Shown piece by piece: positions 24,195-31,253 of a stretch of 37,552 nt of DNA (position 1 is its first letter; each line of letters starts with the position of its first letter). The notes below the pieces were generated by a model that was given only the letters and a program-made list of their open reading frames with translations, ran no database searches and was not told where the DNA came from. Source of the stretch: a bacterium (GTDB lineage Bacteria > Patescibacteriota > Patescibacteriia > UBA9934); NCBI GenBank assembly GCA_027592325.1, contig JAQCKO010000012.1, positions 1 to 37,552 of the forward strand, read 5' to 3'. Both the position numbers and the translations under genes were made by a program.

Positions 24195-24223
24195 AACCCC
24201 TCACACATCCTGAGTGAAGGGGT
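24195..24223. terminator. Terminator between the kinase-like gene and the convergent 56-aa gene
   Basis: AACCCCTCAC pairs imperfectly with GTGAAGGGGTT. The minus side ends in TTTTAC. It overlaps the stop of the minus-strand gene. Confidence 0.6.
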
Positions 24224-24371
24224 TCTGAGGGTCACGTTCAGTCATGCTGTACGTAGCCATGGTTGTACCATCTTTGAGGTAGATGGTGATGATTTGGGTT
24301 CGCGCATCTATATCGACGCGCAAGCCGCGTGAACGGGCGCTGTCGATGATAATTTTCATTCTTTTGTTCAT
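24201..24371 (-). CDS. Small orphan protein (56 aa)
   Basis: No family recognised. The 56 codons give MNKRMKIIIDSARSRGLRVD, then strands (ARTQIITIYLKDGTTMATYS) and an end TERDPQNPFTQDV, which suggests a compact alpha/beta mini-domain. It has a full set of signals: minus-strand promoter with -35 TTGACA (24419-24424), a 17-bp spacer and -10 TAACTT (24396-24401), a GGGAG motif directly upstream of the ATG at 24369-24371 (spacing short), and a hairpin terminator. The complete promoter is the main argument that it is real. Confidence 0.65.
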   Translation of the reverse strand: MNKRMKIIIDSARSRGLRVDIDARTQIITIYLKDGTTMATYSMTERDPQNPFTQDV

Positions 24372-24395
24372 ATCTCCCACAAAGAGCGAGCATTG

Positions 24396-24424
24396 AAGTT
24401 ATCAAATAATAACGATATTGTCAA
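24396..24424 (-). promoter_or_regulatory. Promoter of the 56-aa gene
   Basis: Minus strand: -35 TTGACA (24419-24424), a 17-bp spacer, and -10 TAACTT (24396-24401). The leader is about 18 nt. Confidence 0.75.
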
Positions 24425-24474
24425 CCGTTGAGCCACTCAATCGGCGGCGGTACGTTTGAAGGGGAAATTGATGT

Positions 24475-24503
24475 TTGACATTGTGTTTAAAGTAAGCTAG
24501 ATT
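24475..24503 (+). promoter_or_regulatory. Promoter of the 39-aa orphan gene
   Basis: -35 TTGACA (24475-24480), a 17-bp spacer, and -10 TAGATT (24498-24503). Predicted start near 24510. Confidence 0.75.
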
Positions 24504-24596
24504 TAGCTGTCGATGCTGACGATTTATCCCCCGCGAGTGCGGTACGGACGAATGGTGCAGTGTACGGCGAGAATGCGTGACAGAGGAGTACACGCA

Positions 24597-24716
24597 ATGT
24601 TCGGTGAGAACGACGACGACACGCCGCCCGAGGGTTCCGTCGAAGAACTCAGGCCGAGCCGCCACGCGGGTCCGACGACAGCCTGCAGTGAACTGATCAC
24701 GCCTCTCGGGGCATGA
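24597..24716 (+). CDS. Tiny orphan protein (39 aa)
   Basis: No family recognised. The ATG at 24597 has the SD GAGGAG (24583-24588) 8 nt upstream and encodes an acidic N-terminus (MFGENDDDTPPEGSVEEL) and the end SELITPLGA. An in-frame ATG at 24513, about 3 nt from the predicted transcript start, would give a 67-aa leaderless form; the SD favours the short one. The unit is GC-rich and bounded by its own promoter and terminator, which supports expression, but coding status is uncertain. Confidence 0.5.
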   Translation: MFGENDDDTPPEGSVEELRPSRHAGPTTACSELITPLGA

Positions 24717-24735
24717 TCGACAACGAGCCCGTGCG

Positions 24736-24788
24736 CACTGCGTACGGGCGACTCAAAAACGTCATCTACCTTGTAGGTGGCATTTTTG
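24736..24788 (+). terminator. Hairpins ending the 39-aa gene unit
   Basis: GCCCGT pairs with ACGGGC (about 24727-24750). Then TCATCTAC pairs with GTAGGTGG around CTT (about 24760-24779), followed by CATTTTTG. The second overlaps the ung stop and may serve both strands. Confidence 0.6.
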
Positions 24789-25458
24789 TTTCTACAAGCC
24801 ACCCGATCGGCGTTTGCAATTTCGACAGCAAATAGTCGTTTGTGACTTTAAAATGGCCATTACCGAAAAAGCCTGTATGAGCGGAAAAGGGAGAGGGGTG
24901 AGGAGATTCTAAAACGAGGTGCTTTTTGCGATTTATAAAGGCCCCTTTTTTGCGTGCATAGGCGCCCCAAAGCATGAACACGAGGCCTTCGCGCTCTTCG
25001 GCGAGGGTGCGAATGGCGCTATCGGTAAACTCCTCCCATCCTTTTCTTTGATGCGAACCGGCTTTTTTCGCCTCAACAGTGAGTGTGCTATTCAGCAGAA
25101 GTACGCCCTGGTCAGCCCAGTGGGTCAAATCGCCCGATTCTGGCATATCGCCGCCAAGCTCAGCAATAATCTCTTTGAAGATATTCTGAAGTGATGGCGG
25201 AAACCGAACGCCGGGAGCGACACTAAAACACAGGCCATTGGCTTGTTCTGAGCCATGATAGGGGTCTTGGCCGAGGATGACGACCTTCACTTGATTGAAC
25301 GGCGTATGCGAAAACGCTGAGAAGATTTGCGTTAGTGGGGGAAAGACCGTTTTTGTTTGGTATTCGTGCTTCACAAAGCGTGAAAGTTCCTTGAAATAAG
25401 GCTTTTCAAACTCGTCTTGCAGCGCGTGTTTCCAGCTTTGTTCGATTTGGATGGGCAT
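24766..25458 (-). CDS. ung: Uracil-DNA glycosylase, family 1
   Basis: Removes uracil from DNA, starting base-excision repair. The 230 aa have the water-activating loop GQDPYHGSEQANGLCFSV near 62-79, the VLLLNSTLTVEAKKAGSH uracil-binding Asn segment, and the minor-groove loop HPSPFSAH near 186-193. I start it at the ATG at 25456-25458: a -10 TACAAT (25465-25470, minus) ends 6 nt upstream, so the mRNA is leaderless; the six-codon longer TTG form would overlap that box. Confidence 0.95.
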   Translation of the reverse strand: MPIQIEQSWKHALQDEFEKPYFKELSRFVKHEYQTKTVFPPLTQIFSAFSHTPFNQVKVVILGQDPYHGSEQANGLCFSVAPGVRFPPSLQNIFKEIIAELGGDMPESGDLTHWADQGVLLLNSTLTVEAKKAGSHQRKGWEEFTDSAIRTLAEEREGLVFMLWGAYARKKGAFINRKKHLVLESPHPSPFSAHTGFFGNGHFKVTNDYLLSKLQTPIGWLVETKMPPTR

Positions 25459-25464
25459 GCGGGG

Positions 25465-25470
25465 ATTGTA
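25465..25470 (-). promoter_or_regulatory. -10 box of ung
   Basis: Minus-strand TACAAT, 6 nt upstream of the ATG. The -35 region at 25488-25493 (TTTGCA) is partial. Confidence 0.55.
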
Positions 25471-25549
25471 GGACAAATTGTGAAATTTGCAAAAGTGATT
25501 CCTGACTACCGGTTCGTGTAGAAACTAAGTACATAGACGTACATGTGAC

Positions 25550-25578
25550 TTGACTTTATACTAACTTTGCGCTACTAT
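25550..25578 (+). promoter_or_regulatory. Promoter of the secreted orphan gene
   Basis: -35 TTGACT (25550-25555), a 17-bp spacer, and -10 TACTAT (25573-25578). The start near 25585 gives a leader of about 36 nt. Confidence 0.8.
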
Positions 25579-25620
25579 GCGTCGTTCGCCAATTACGGCG
25601 GGCACCACACTGGAGTTCAC

Positions 25621-26274
25621 ATGCTCTTCTTGATCCTGTCACTCGTTTCCTACGCGCAGGACACGACGGTCATCGGCCCGCCGCCCACGGCGGAAGAGGT
25701 GCGCGTGGAGATGGAGCTCGCCAAGAGGATGGCCACCGACGGCCGCACGTACGAGGACTTGGGCCGTGAGGACAAGGCCTTGGTCGATCGTGTGATGAAG
25801 ATGCTGGGTCGCTGCGTGATGGTGACCGCGCGTGCCGAGGCGATCGAGCGCAACCGTGCGGCGGTCAGCATGGCCGATGGCCTGCTCTCGGCGACGGATC
25901 CGGGTCTGACGCAGAAGGAGCAGCAAAACGTGCTCCTCGAGATCATCGTGTCGGCGCACGACAACCTGATCAGCATCATCGATGGCACCGAGCGCTACCG
26001 GTTGTCCTCGGTCGACATCGATGACACCAGTAGGATCGACCGCATCAGAGCGCATGCGGAGGAGATGCGCGTGGCCCTCGCGGCCTACATCGAGGATCCG
26101 AACGCTTCCAATGCGAAGTATCTTCACGCTGCCGCAGAAGCCGACAAGCAGATCAGTGCTCTGATCCTGCGGATCGAGTCGGCTCGGTTCGACGAGTACC
26201 TCGCCACGCCCTCCGGCTTCACGCCGGAGATCGACGCCAACTACTGCGCGGAGATGACGGCAACAACTGATTGA
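25621..26274 (+). CDS. Secreted orphan protein (217 aa)
   Basis: No family recognised. The ATG at 25621 has GGAG (25612-25615) 5 nt upstream. It opens with a short signal peptide (MLFLILSLVSYAQ) followed by a Thr/Pro linker and an all-helical, acidic domain with about six helices (EEVRVEMELAKRM, EDKALVDRVMKMLG, VMVTARAEAIERNRAAV, KEQQNVLLEIIVSAHDNLISII, and so on). Two Cys residues (GRCVM, NYCAEM) could form a disulfide outside the cell. It is GC-rich, monocistronic, with its own promoter and double-hairpin terminator. Confidence 0.75.
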   Translation: MLFLILSLVSYAQDTTVIGPPPTAEEVRVEMELAKRMATDGRTYEDLGREDKALVDRVMKMLGRCVMVTARAEAIERNRAAVSMADGLLSATDPGLTQKEQQNVLLEIIVSAHDNLISIIDGTERYRLSSVDIDDTSRIDRIRAHAEEMRVALAAYIEDPNASNAKYLHAAAEADKQISALILRIESARFDEYLATPSGFTPEIDANYCAEMTATTD

Positions 26275-26278
26275 CTTC

Positions 26279-26337
26279 TCGGCCGCAACTCTGCGGCCGA
26301 CGAACCGCGTTCCCCTGGGACGCGGTCTTCACTTTTC
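26279..26337 (+). terminator. Double-hairpin terminator of the secreted orphan gene
   Basis: TCGGCCGCA (26279-26287) with TGCGGCCGA (26292-26300), then ACCGCGT (26304-26310) with ACGCGGT (26320-26326), followed by CTTCACTTTTC. Confidence 0.75.
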
Positions 26338-26352
26338 ATGAGCCTTAAACCC

Positions 26353-26361
26353 TGCTACCAT
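26353..26361 (+). promoter_or_regulatory. Extended -10 promoter of tsaD
   Basis: TGC then TACCAT (26356-26361). The predicted start near 26369 is about 3 nt before the ATG at 26372. Confidence 0.55.
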
Positions 26362-26371
26362 CGGCCTAACT

Positions 26372-27376
26372 ATGCGAATACTCGGCATTGAAACCAGTTG
26401 CGATGAAACAGCGCTTGCTTGCGCTGAATTTCAAGATGGCAAGCTGACAACGCTTTGGAGCGATATCGCCTCGCAAATGAAAAAACATGCCGAATTTGGC
26501 GGTGTTGTGCCCGAAGTCGCGGCTAGGTTGCACCTGGAACTCCTCTCAACCATGCTTCAGGCGCGCAAAGACGAGATTGTGACCGTAGATGCCATTGCCG
26601 TGACAGCGGGTCCGGGGTTGAAACCAGCGCTTCGCTCAGGGATTGAGGCGGCGAAAACTCTCGCCTGGACGCTTCAGAAGCCGCTCATTGCTGTTTCGCA
26701 TCTGGAAGGGCATGTCTATGCAAATTGGCTCGATCAACGCCCGCCAGCGCTTCCTGCGCTTGTGCTCCTTGTTTCTGGTGGTCATACGGAACTTGCTCTC
26801 ATGGGCGAAGATGGATCATTCACCCTCCTCGGCGAAACGCTCGATGACGCTGTGGGGGAGGCCTTCGATAAAGTCGCAAAAATGCTCTCGCTTGGCTATC
26901 CGGGCGGTCCGGCAATTTCAAAGCTGGCAAAGGAAGGTGACCGCGCTGCATTCGCCTTCCCGCGTGGATTCGCGAACGAGGATCATCTTAATTTTAGTTA
27001 TTCTGGGCTTAAAACATCGGTATTGTATACGCTGAGAAAGCACGAAGATCAGCTAGGTGATCTAACGTTCCGCGCAAATATTGCGGCAAGTTTTGAGGCA
27101 GCGGCAATTGATGCGCTTATGATTAAAACACGGAAAGCGCTTGAGAAACATGAAGTGAAATCGCTTCTCCTTGGGGGAGGGGTAACGGCAAATGGTTTGC
27201 TTCGCGCAAGGACAGCAGAGCTTGCTGATGAATTTGATGTTGATCTGCGCCTGCCCGAACTTAAGCTTACAGGCGATAATGCCATTATGATTGCGGCGGC
27301 CGGGGCATTTCATCTTGAGCATTTGTCGAATCCCTTCACACTCGAAGCGCGTTCAACGTGGCCGCTCGGCTCATAA
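26372..27376 (+). CDS. tsaD: tRNA N6-adenosine threonylcarbamoyltransferase TsaD
   Basis: Transfers threonylcarbamoyl to A37 of ANN-decoding tRNAs (t6A), working with TsaB, TsaC and TsaE. The 334 aa have the start MRILGIETSCDETALAC, HAEFGGVVPEVAARLHLE, the metal-binding HLEGH (about 110-114), LVLLVSGGHTEL, and NFSYSGLKTSV; the Gly-rich GGGVTANGLLR near 270 is also present. The length is standard. The very short leader matches other housekeeping genes here. It forms a two-gene operon with tsaE, 3 nt downstream. Confidence 0.97.
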   Translation: MRILGIETSCDETALACAEFQDGKLTTLWSDIASQMKKHAEFGGVVPEVAARLHLELLSTMLQARKDEIVTVDAIAVTAGPGLKPALRSGIEAAKTLAWTLQKPLIAVSHLEGHVYANWLDQRPPALPALVLLVSGGHTELALMGEDGSFTLLGETLDDAVGEAFDKVAKMLSLGYPGGPAISKLAKEGDRAAFAFPRGFANEDHLNFSYSGLKTSVLYTLRKHEDQLGDLTFRANIAASFEAAAIDALMIKTRKALEKHEVKSLLLGGGVTANGLLRARTAELADEFDVDLRLPELKLTGDNAIMIAAAGAFHLEHLSNPFTLEARSTWPLGS

Positions 27377-27379
27377 TCT

Positions 27380-27820
27380 ATGCAAAAACGTGTAAAGACA
27401 ATCGAAGAAACAAATCTGCTTGCAATGGAATTTGTGAAAATGCTGAAAGGCGGCGAGACGATTGCGCTCATTGGTGATCTTGGTGCGGGGAAAACTGCCT
27501 TCGTGCGCGGATGTTTAGCGGCGATGGGATTTGAGGGAGCCGTCAAAAGCCCGACATTCACGGTGATGAACGAGTATGACGTTGATTTTGGACGCATACA
27601 ACACGTGCAGCATCTTGATTTGTATCGATTTACCTTGGCAGACGAGATTGAGGCCATGCATCTTGGTGATTTACATGCACCCAATGCAATTATGTTTGTA
27701 GAGTGGCCCAATGTGCTGGAAGAGGAGCTCATTCGGCCCGATATTGAGGTGCGTATTGAAATAGAGGAAGAGGGGAGAAGGATTGAGATTGCAGGTGACA
27801 GGTTTCAGCTTGCAGGTTAG
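27380..27820 (+). CDS. tsaE: tRNA threonylcarbamoyladenosine biosynthesis ATPase TsaE
   Basis: The P-loop ATPase of the t6A pathway. The 146 aa have Walker A LIGDLGAGKTAFVRGC near 32-47, SPTFTVMNEY near 60-69, and the end region IMFVEWPNVLEEELI. The family normally ends soon after this; the last nine codons (AGDRFQLAG) are encoded within a 7-bp-phased repeat that starts at 27792, so the repeat has supplied the C-terminus and stop codon. Confidence 0.93.
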   Translation: MQKRVKTIEETNLLAMEFVKMLKGGETIALIGDLGAGKTAFVRGCLAAMGFEGAVKSPTFTVMNEYDVDFGRIQHVQHLDLYRFTLADEIEAMHLGDLHAPNAIMFVEWPNVLEEELIRPDIEVRIEIEEEGRRIEIAGDRFQLAG

Positions 27821-27833
27821 AGGTTTGAGGGAC
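27792..27833 (+). repeat. 7-bp-phased repeat, 6 units, over the tsaE end
   Basis: CAGGTGA, CAGGTTT, CAGCTTG, CAGGTTA, GAGGTTT, GAGGGAC in strict phase. The tsaE stop TAG (27818-27820) is inside it. Confidence 0.75.
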
Positions 27834-27886
27834 TCGGTCCTCCCCATTTTCAAGGGGGAGTCAGAGGGGGTCTTACGCATATTCGT

Positions 27887-27990
27887 CATTCCTGCGCAGG
27901 TAGGAATCCATCGAATCTAACTCGACAAACGCTGGATCCCGCTCTTCGCGAAGGGCGGGATGGACCCCTGCCTTCGCAGGGGTGACGAAA
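27887..27990. repeat. Long intergenic palindromic element
   Basis: It begins near TTCGTCATTCCTGCGCAGG and ends CCTGCCTTCGCAGGGGTGACGAAA. Inner arms GGATCCCGC and GCGGGAT surround CTCTTCGCGAAGG. TCATTCCTGCG recurs in the REP-like copies near atpB. Confidence 0.65.
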
Positions 27991-27994
27991 CGTG

Positions 27995-28024
27995 TAAGAA
28001 GAAGCCGACGGCGAGTGCCGTCGG
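27995..28024 (-). terminator. Terminator of the 117-aa orphan gene
   Basis: CCGACGGC (28005-28012) pairs with GCCGTCGG (28017-28024). The minus-strand tail is CTTCTTCTTA. Confidence 0.75.
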
Positions 28025-28052
28025 TGTGTCGTTCCAGCCCGGAATGGGCAGT

Positions 28053-28406
28053 TCAGTTGATGCCGAAGATGCGCAGCAAGAGCGCGAGGCATCCCGGGCT
28101 CTGGTTCAGCTCAGCGGCACTCGTCACTTCCGGCGCATGTTGCCCGAGCTTGAAGATGTACTCGAGCTGGTCTATGGTGCCGTGCACATCTTGTGCCAGC
28201 TTCCCAGCTCGCCGAGCACGCTGCTCGATCGTTTCTGGGACGCGTGGGAGAGACCCGCTTCGGACAATCGTCTCGAGCGCCCTCAGCAGCGCTCGCCCTC
28301 TCGCGAGGTGCACCCTGACGTCGTCGCGCGTAGCATCTTCGGGGCTGAACCTCGCTGCCTGCTGCAGCCAGGCTCCTGCCGCTTCAAAGGGATCATTTTT
28401 GTTCAT
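28053..28406 (-). CDS. Orphan GC-rich helical protein (117 aa)
   Basis: No family recognised. From the ATG at 28404-28406 it reads MNKNDPFEAAGAWLQQAARF, with an all-helical Arg/Ala/Leu-rich body (RDDVRVHLARGRALLRALETIVRSG, ETIEQRARRAGKLAQDVHGTIDQLEYIFKL) and a hydrophobic end (GCLALLLRIFGIN) that could be amphipathic. SD GGAGG (28411-28415) is 4 nt upstream. A consensus promoter (28431-28459) and terminator make it a self-contained unit. Confidence 0.75.
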   Translation of the reverse strand: MNKNDPFEAAGAWLQQAARFSPEDATRDDVRVHLARGRALLRALETIVRSGSLPRVPETIEQRARRAGKLAQDVHGTIDQLEYIFKLGQHAPEVTSAAELNQSPGCLALLLRIFGIN

Positions 28407-28430
28407 GCTTCCTCCGCAGTTGAACAACTG

Positions 28431-28459
28431 AATATAGCAAATTTTGACGATTTTGTCAA
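28431..28459 (-). promoter_or_regulatory. Promoter of the 117-aa orphan gene
   Basis: Minus strand: -35 TTGACA (28454-28459), a 17-bp spacer, and -10 TATATT (28431-28436). Confidence 0.85.
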
Positions 28460-28491
28460 TGAAAACACAATTAAAGGCGTTTAAGCGGTTT

Positions 28492-28540
28492 CAGCTTTCA
28501 GATGAAAGGTTTGAGGTGAGAGGTTTGAGGTTGGAGGGAG
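28492..28540 (+). repeat. 7-bp-phased repeat, 7 units
   Basis: CAGCTTT, CAGATGA, AAGGTTT, GAGGTGA, GAGGTTT, GAGGTTG, GAGGGAG. It is in an intergenic region with no gene. Confidence 0.75.
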
Positions 28541-28561
28541 CGACGTGGCAATCTCTTGCTG

Positions 28562-28593
28562 TGAATAGCTCTCTCGCTGCGCTCGAGAATTTG
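28562..28593 (+). repeat. 32-bp dispersed repeat, copy 2
   Basis: It matches the reverse complement of 3584-3615 at 29 of 32 positions. Confidence 0.6.
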
Positions 28594-28730
28594 TGAATTT
28601 TTGATATGTAAGAAGCACGCAGATTGCCGTAGATACGGGTGCGTGGCGAGGACCAAAGTGAGACGTACTTATACGTACGTTGAACGAGGACTGGAGCCAC
28701 AAGCCCGTAGATGCAGTGAGCTGAGTGTTT

Positions 28731-28781
28731 CTAAAATAAAAGCAGACGCGTGGCTTGAGAGAGAATAGCTACACGTCTGCT
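28731..28781 (-). terminator. Terminator of the 28737-29162 RNA
   Basis: AGCAGACG (28741-28748) pairs with CGTCTGCT (28774-28781), and the minus-strand tail is TTTATTTTAG. Confidence 0.7.
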
Positions 28782-29162
28782 CTTGTGAGTACAAATGAAT
28801 GGTGATTTCCACGCACAAGTGGATGCAGCGCGTTTGATAGCGCTGTAAGCCCCCTCCATAGATTTCTTATACTATTCCACAAGCCAATCGTTCAGGCAAG
28901 AGGGAAAAAAGAAGGGGCATGGTTTTTTTCTCCTTACGCTACTCCCCCCCCGGGGTGATGCGTAAGAATACGGCAAGATTGCCTAAAACCAGCCCCTGAC
29001 ATTGATTCCTAGACGTCGAGTAGGTACGCGGCTAGGGCAGACAGACGTGGTCCATCAATGCGAGAAGCTGGTTGTAAACAAAAATAGGCATAAATCAAAG
29101 AGAGATGCCTATTTACCACCCTGTTACAGGTGGATTCTCTCTCATTACCTGATAAAGTATCT
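28737..29162 (-). ncRNA. Structured RNA locus, about 420 nt, own promoter and terminator
   Basis: A perfect minus-strand promoter leads into a region without ORFs. Stems (+ coordinates) are 29082-29091/29105-29114 (10 bp, followed on the minus strand by TTTTTG, so a possible early stop), 28987-28993/29067-29073 enclosing 29000-29006/29054-29060 and 29008-29012/29032-29036, 28933-28939/28960-28966, and 28826-28831/28840-28845. The final stem 28741-28748/28774-28781 is followed by TTTATTTTAG. I found no tmRNA 5'/3' signature, no encoded CCA, and no RNase P conserved core. It may be one RNA or a 90-nt RNA plus read-through. Confidence 0.65.
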
Positions 29163-29168
29163 GTGCGA

Positions 29169-29197
29169 ATACTAGCACAAAAACCACCTTTTGTCAA
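29169..29197 (-). promoter_or_regulatory. Promoter of the 28737-29162 RNA
   Basis: Minus strand: -35 TTGACA (29192-29197), a 17-bp spacer, and -10 TAGTAT (29169-29174). Expected start near 29162. Confidence 0.85.
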
Positions 29198-29331
29198 GTT
29201 TTAGAGCCATTTATCACTGTTTAAGCGATGTTCGTCACCCCTTGGCTTGACCAGGGGTCGAGCGCATATCAACGGCTATTCAATAGATTCCTGGTTTCGT
29301 AGGAATGGCGGATTCTGAGCTACAGCTTATT

Positions 29332-31233
29332 CTAAAACCCTGCGACTCTCTTCACTTCTTCGACGCTCGTCAAACCCTCTAGCGCTTTCAAAAGCCCATC
29401 CTGCGTCATGCTGACCATGCCTTGCTGTGTGGCGATTTTTCGCACTTCATACTCAGAAATACCTTCTGCCAAAATCATTTGCTCAATAGCCTCGTCTTTC
29501 ATCAGAATTTCATAAAGCCCAACACGTCCTTTGTATCCGGTTCCATGGCATGCATCGCAACCCGCTCCGGTGTAAAATGAAAGCGTTGATGTATCAATTG
29601 CCGCTTCTCCTGAATTCTCAGAGATACTCGACAAGAGCCCGGTGACTATTGTTAACGTTTCGTTATCTAGCTCCGCCGGTTTTTTACATTCACTGCAAAG
29701 ACGTCTTACAAGGCGTTGACCCATGATGGCATTAACGGCAGGAGCAAGGAGAAACGGTTTTACTCCCATGGAAAGAAAACGAGGGATGGCGCCGGCAGCG
29801 TCATTCGTGTGAATTGTCGAAATGAGCATATGCCCTGTGAGTGCTGCCTGAATGGCTGTCTCTGCTGTTTCTAAATCACGAATTTCTCCTACCATTACAA
29901 TATCAGGATCTTGACGCAGAACAGAGCGAAGACCTTTTGCGAAGGTATAATCGTGGCTTGTATCGATTTGACTTTGGTTGATGCCCTCAAGTTTATACTC
30001 AACAGGATCTTCTAGTGTGATGATTTTGACTCCAGGTTGATTGAGTCGATTCAAGATTGCGTATAGTGTCGTCGTTTTTCCACTTCCTGTTGGTCCCGTT
30101 GTGACAATCATGCCATTTGGCTTTTCTACCTCACGAAGTAATTTTTCAAGCGCGGCTTTTCTGAATCCAAGCTCTTCGAATTTAAGCTGAATCGATTCCG
30201 GGTTCAGTATACGCATGACGACGCTTTCCCCCCATGCGGTTGGCATTGTAGAGGTACGCACATCAATTTTTCCGCTCTTTTGGAAAATGGTAAATCTACC
30301 ATCTTGTGGGCGATCGTTGACATTGAGCTTTAGGCCGGCAATCAGTTTGATACGGTTAATGATTTTTTTCCATTTTGCTTTATCGATTTCTGCAACGTCT
30401 TGCAGGATTCCGTCTACACGAAGACGAACGACAATGCCTTTTTCTTCCGCCTCAATATGAATATCTGAGCTACGTAATTCAAGAGATGCGGCAATCACGA
30501 CAGCAAGGATGTCAGTGACGGTTGCTTTTTGCAGCATACCGCCAATGAGCGCAACATCTTTCATTTGTGTGCGATATTTGCTGAGTTCTGCTTCCGTTAA
30601 TTGCACGCCTTTTACATTCTGCACGATTTTTGGCAGCGTCTTATAAAGCTCGAGGGCGTGTTGATGGCTTTGTTCTGAAATTTGGTAGAGAATGGCATGC
30701 GATTTTTTCCGCTCTCCAAGTTGATACACGAGCTCTTGTATGGACGCATCGCTCGGTTTCACAGCGCCAATTCGCAATTCGGGTCCAGTGTAAAGAAAGG
30801 CAATAATCCCCATTGTTCTTGCCTGTTCTTCTGGTATCAATCCTAAGCTATCAGCAGAAATAGCAAAACCTTCAAGATCAATATACGGAATACCAAGTGT
30901 TTTTGCTTTTGCTTCAATCTCTTGCTCTTTACCTTTTAGTTTAAGATTATCGATGCGTTTATCAAGAATATTTTCGGTTTCAGAAAGTGGGCGGGGAGGG
31001 GGGTGAGGTGTAGGTGGTGGGTTTTGGATCGCGGGCGACGGACTCTTTGATTCATCGGTATCTTGCGTTTTGGGGCTTGTTCCGATAACGGACGTATCGT
31101 TCGACGCACCTGGGGATGGATTTGGGTCACCTACCTTGTTCGTATCAGAAATAACCGGTGCGGCTGCCGCGGGCTGCGGAGCGGCACCGGCCTCTTTTAG
31201 CAAGTCTTCAATGGACGGAAGGTCACCAGGCAT
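29332..31233 (-). CDS. pilB: Type IV pilus assembly / type II secretion ATPase (PilB/GspE family)
   Basis: The hexameric cytoplasmic ATPase that drives pilus extension. The 633 aa start with a Pro/Ser-rich linker (about 1-90), then a MshEN-like N-domain (about 95-190), an N2 domain, and the ATPase core: Walker A GPTGSGKT near 380-387, the Asp box EDPVEYKLEGINQSQID, Walker B MVGEIRDLETAETAIQAALTGH and the His box STIHTNDAA. The zinc cysteines CSEC near 511 and CDACHGTGYKG near 556 are both present. It follows a membrane protein gene by 20 nt in the same operon. Confidence 0.95.
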   Translation of the reverse strand: MPGDLPSIEDLLKEAGAAPQPAAAAPVISDTNKVGDPNPSPGASNDTSVIGTSPKTQDTDESKSPSPAIQNPPPTPHPPPRPLSETENILDKRIDNLKLKGKEQEIEAKAKTLGIPYIDLEGFAISADSLGLIPEEQARTMGIIAFLYTGPELRIGAVKPSDASIQELVYQLGERKKSHAILYQISEQSHQHALELYKTLPKIVQNVKGVQLTEAELSKYRTQMKDVALIGGMLQKATVTDILAVVIAASLELRSSDIHIEAEEKGIVVRLRVDGILQDVAEIDKAKWKKIINRIKLIAGLKLNVNDRPQDGRFTIFQKSGKIDVRTSTMPTAWGESVVMRILNPESIQLKFEELGFRKAALEKLLREVEKPNGMIVTTGPTGSGKTTTLYAILNRLNQPGVKIITLEDPVEYKLEGINQSQIDTSHDYTFAKGLRSVLRQDPDIVMVGEIRDLETAETAIQAALTGHMLISTIHTNDAAGAIPRFLSMGVKPFLLAPAVNAIMGQRLVRRLCSECKKPAELDNETLTIVTGLLSSISENSGEAAIDTSTLSFYTGAGCDACHGTGYKGRVGLYEILMKDEAIEQMILAEGISEYEVRKIATQQGMVSMTQDGLLKALEGLTSVEEVKRVAGF

Positions 31234-31253
31234 GAGGAGAATTCTGTGTTAGT

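Noticed and set aside
25639-26127. 162-aa minus-strand frame opposite the secreted orphan gene
   Set aside because: It is a GC-rich shadow frame with His/Arg-rich, low-complexity content; the plus-strand gene has full signals.
27960-28484. Plus-strand frames of 149-174 aa
   Set aside because: They are antisense to the 117-aa gene, which has a consensus promoter, SD and terminator on the minus strand.
28737-29162. RNase P RNA (segment GGGGGCTTACAG looks like the 3' P4 strand)
   Set aside because: No matching 5' P4 strand (AAGTCC type) was found upstream in the transcript.
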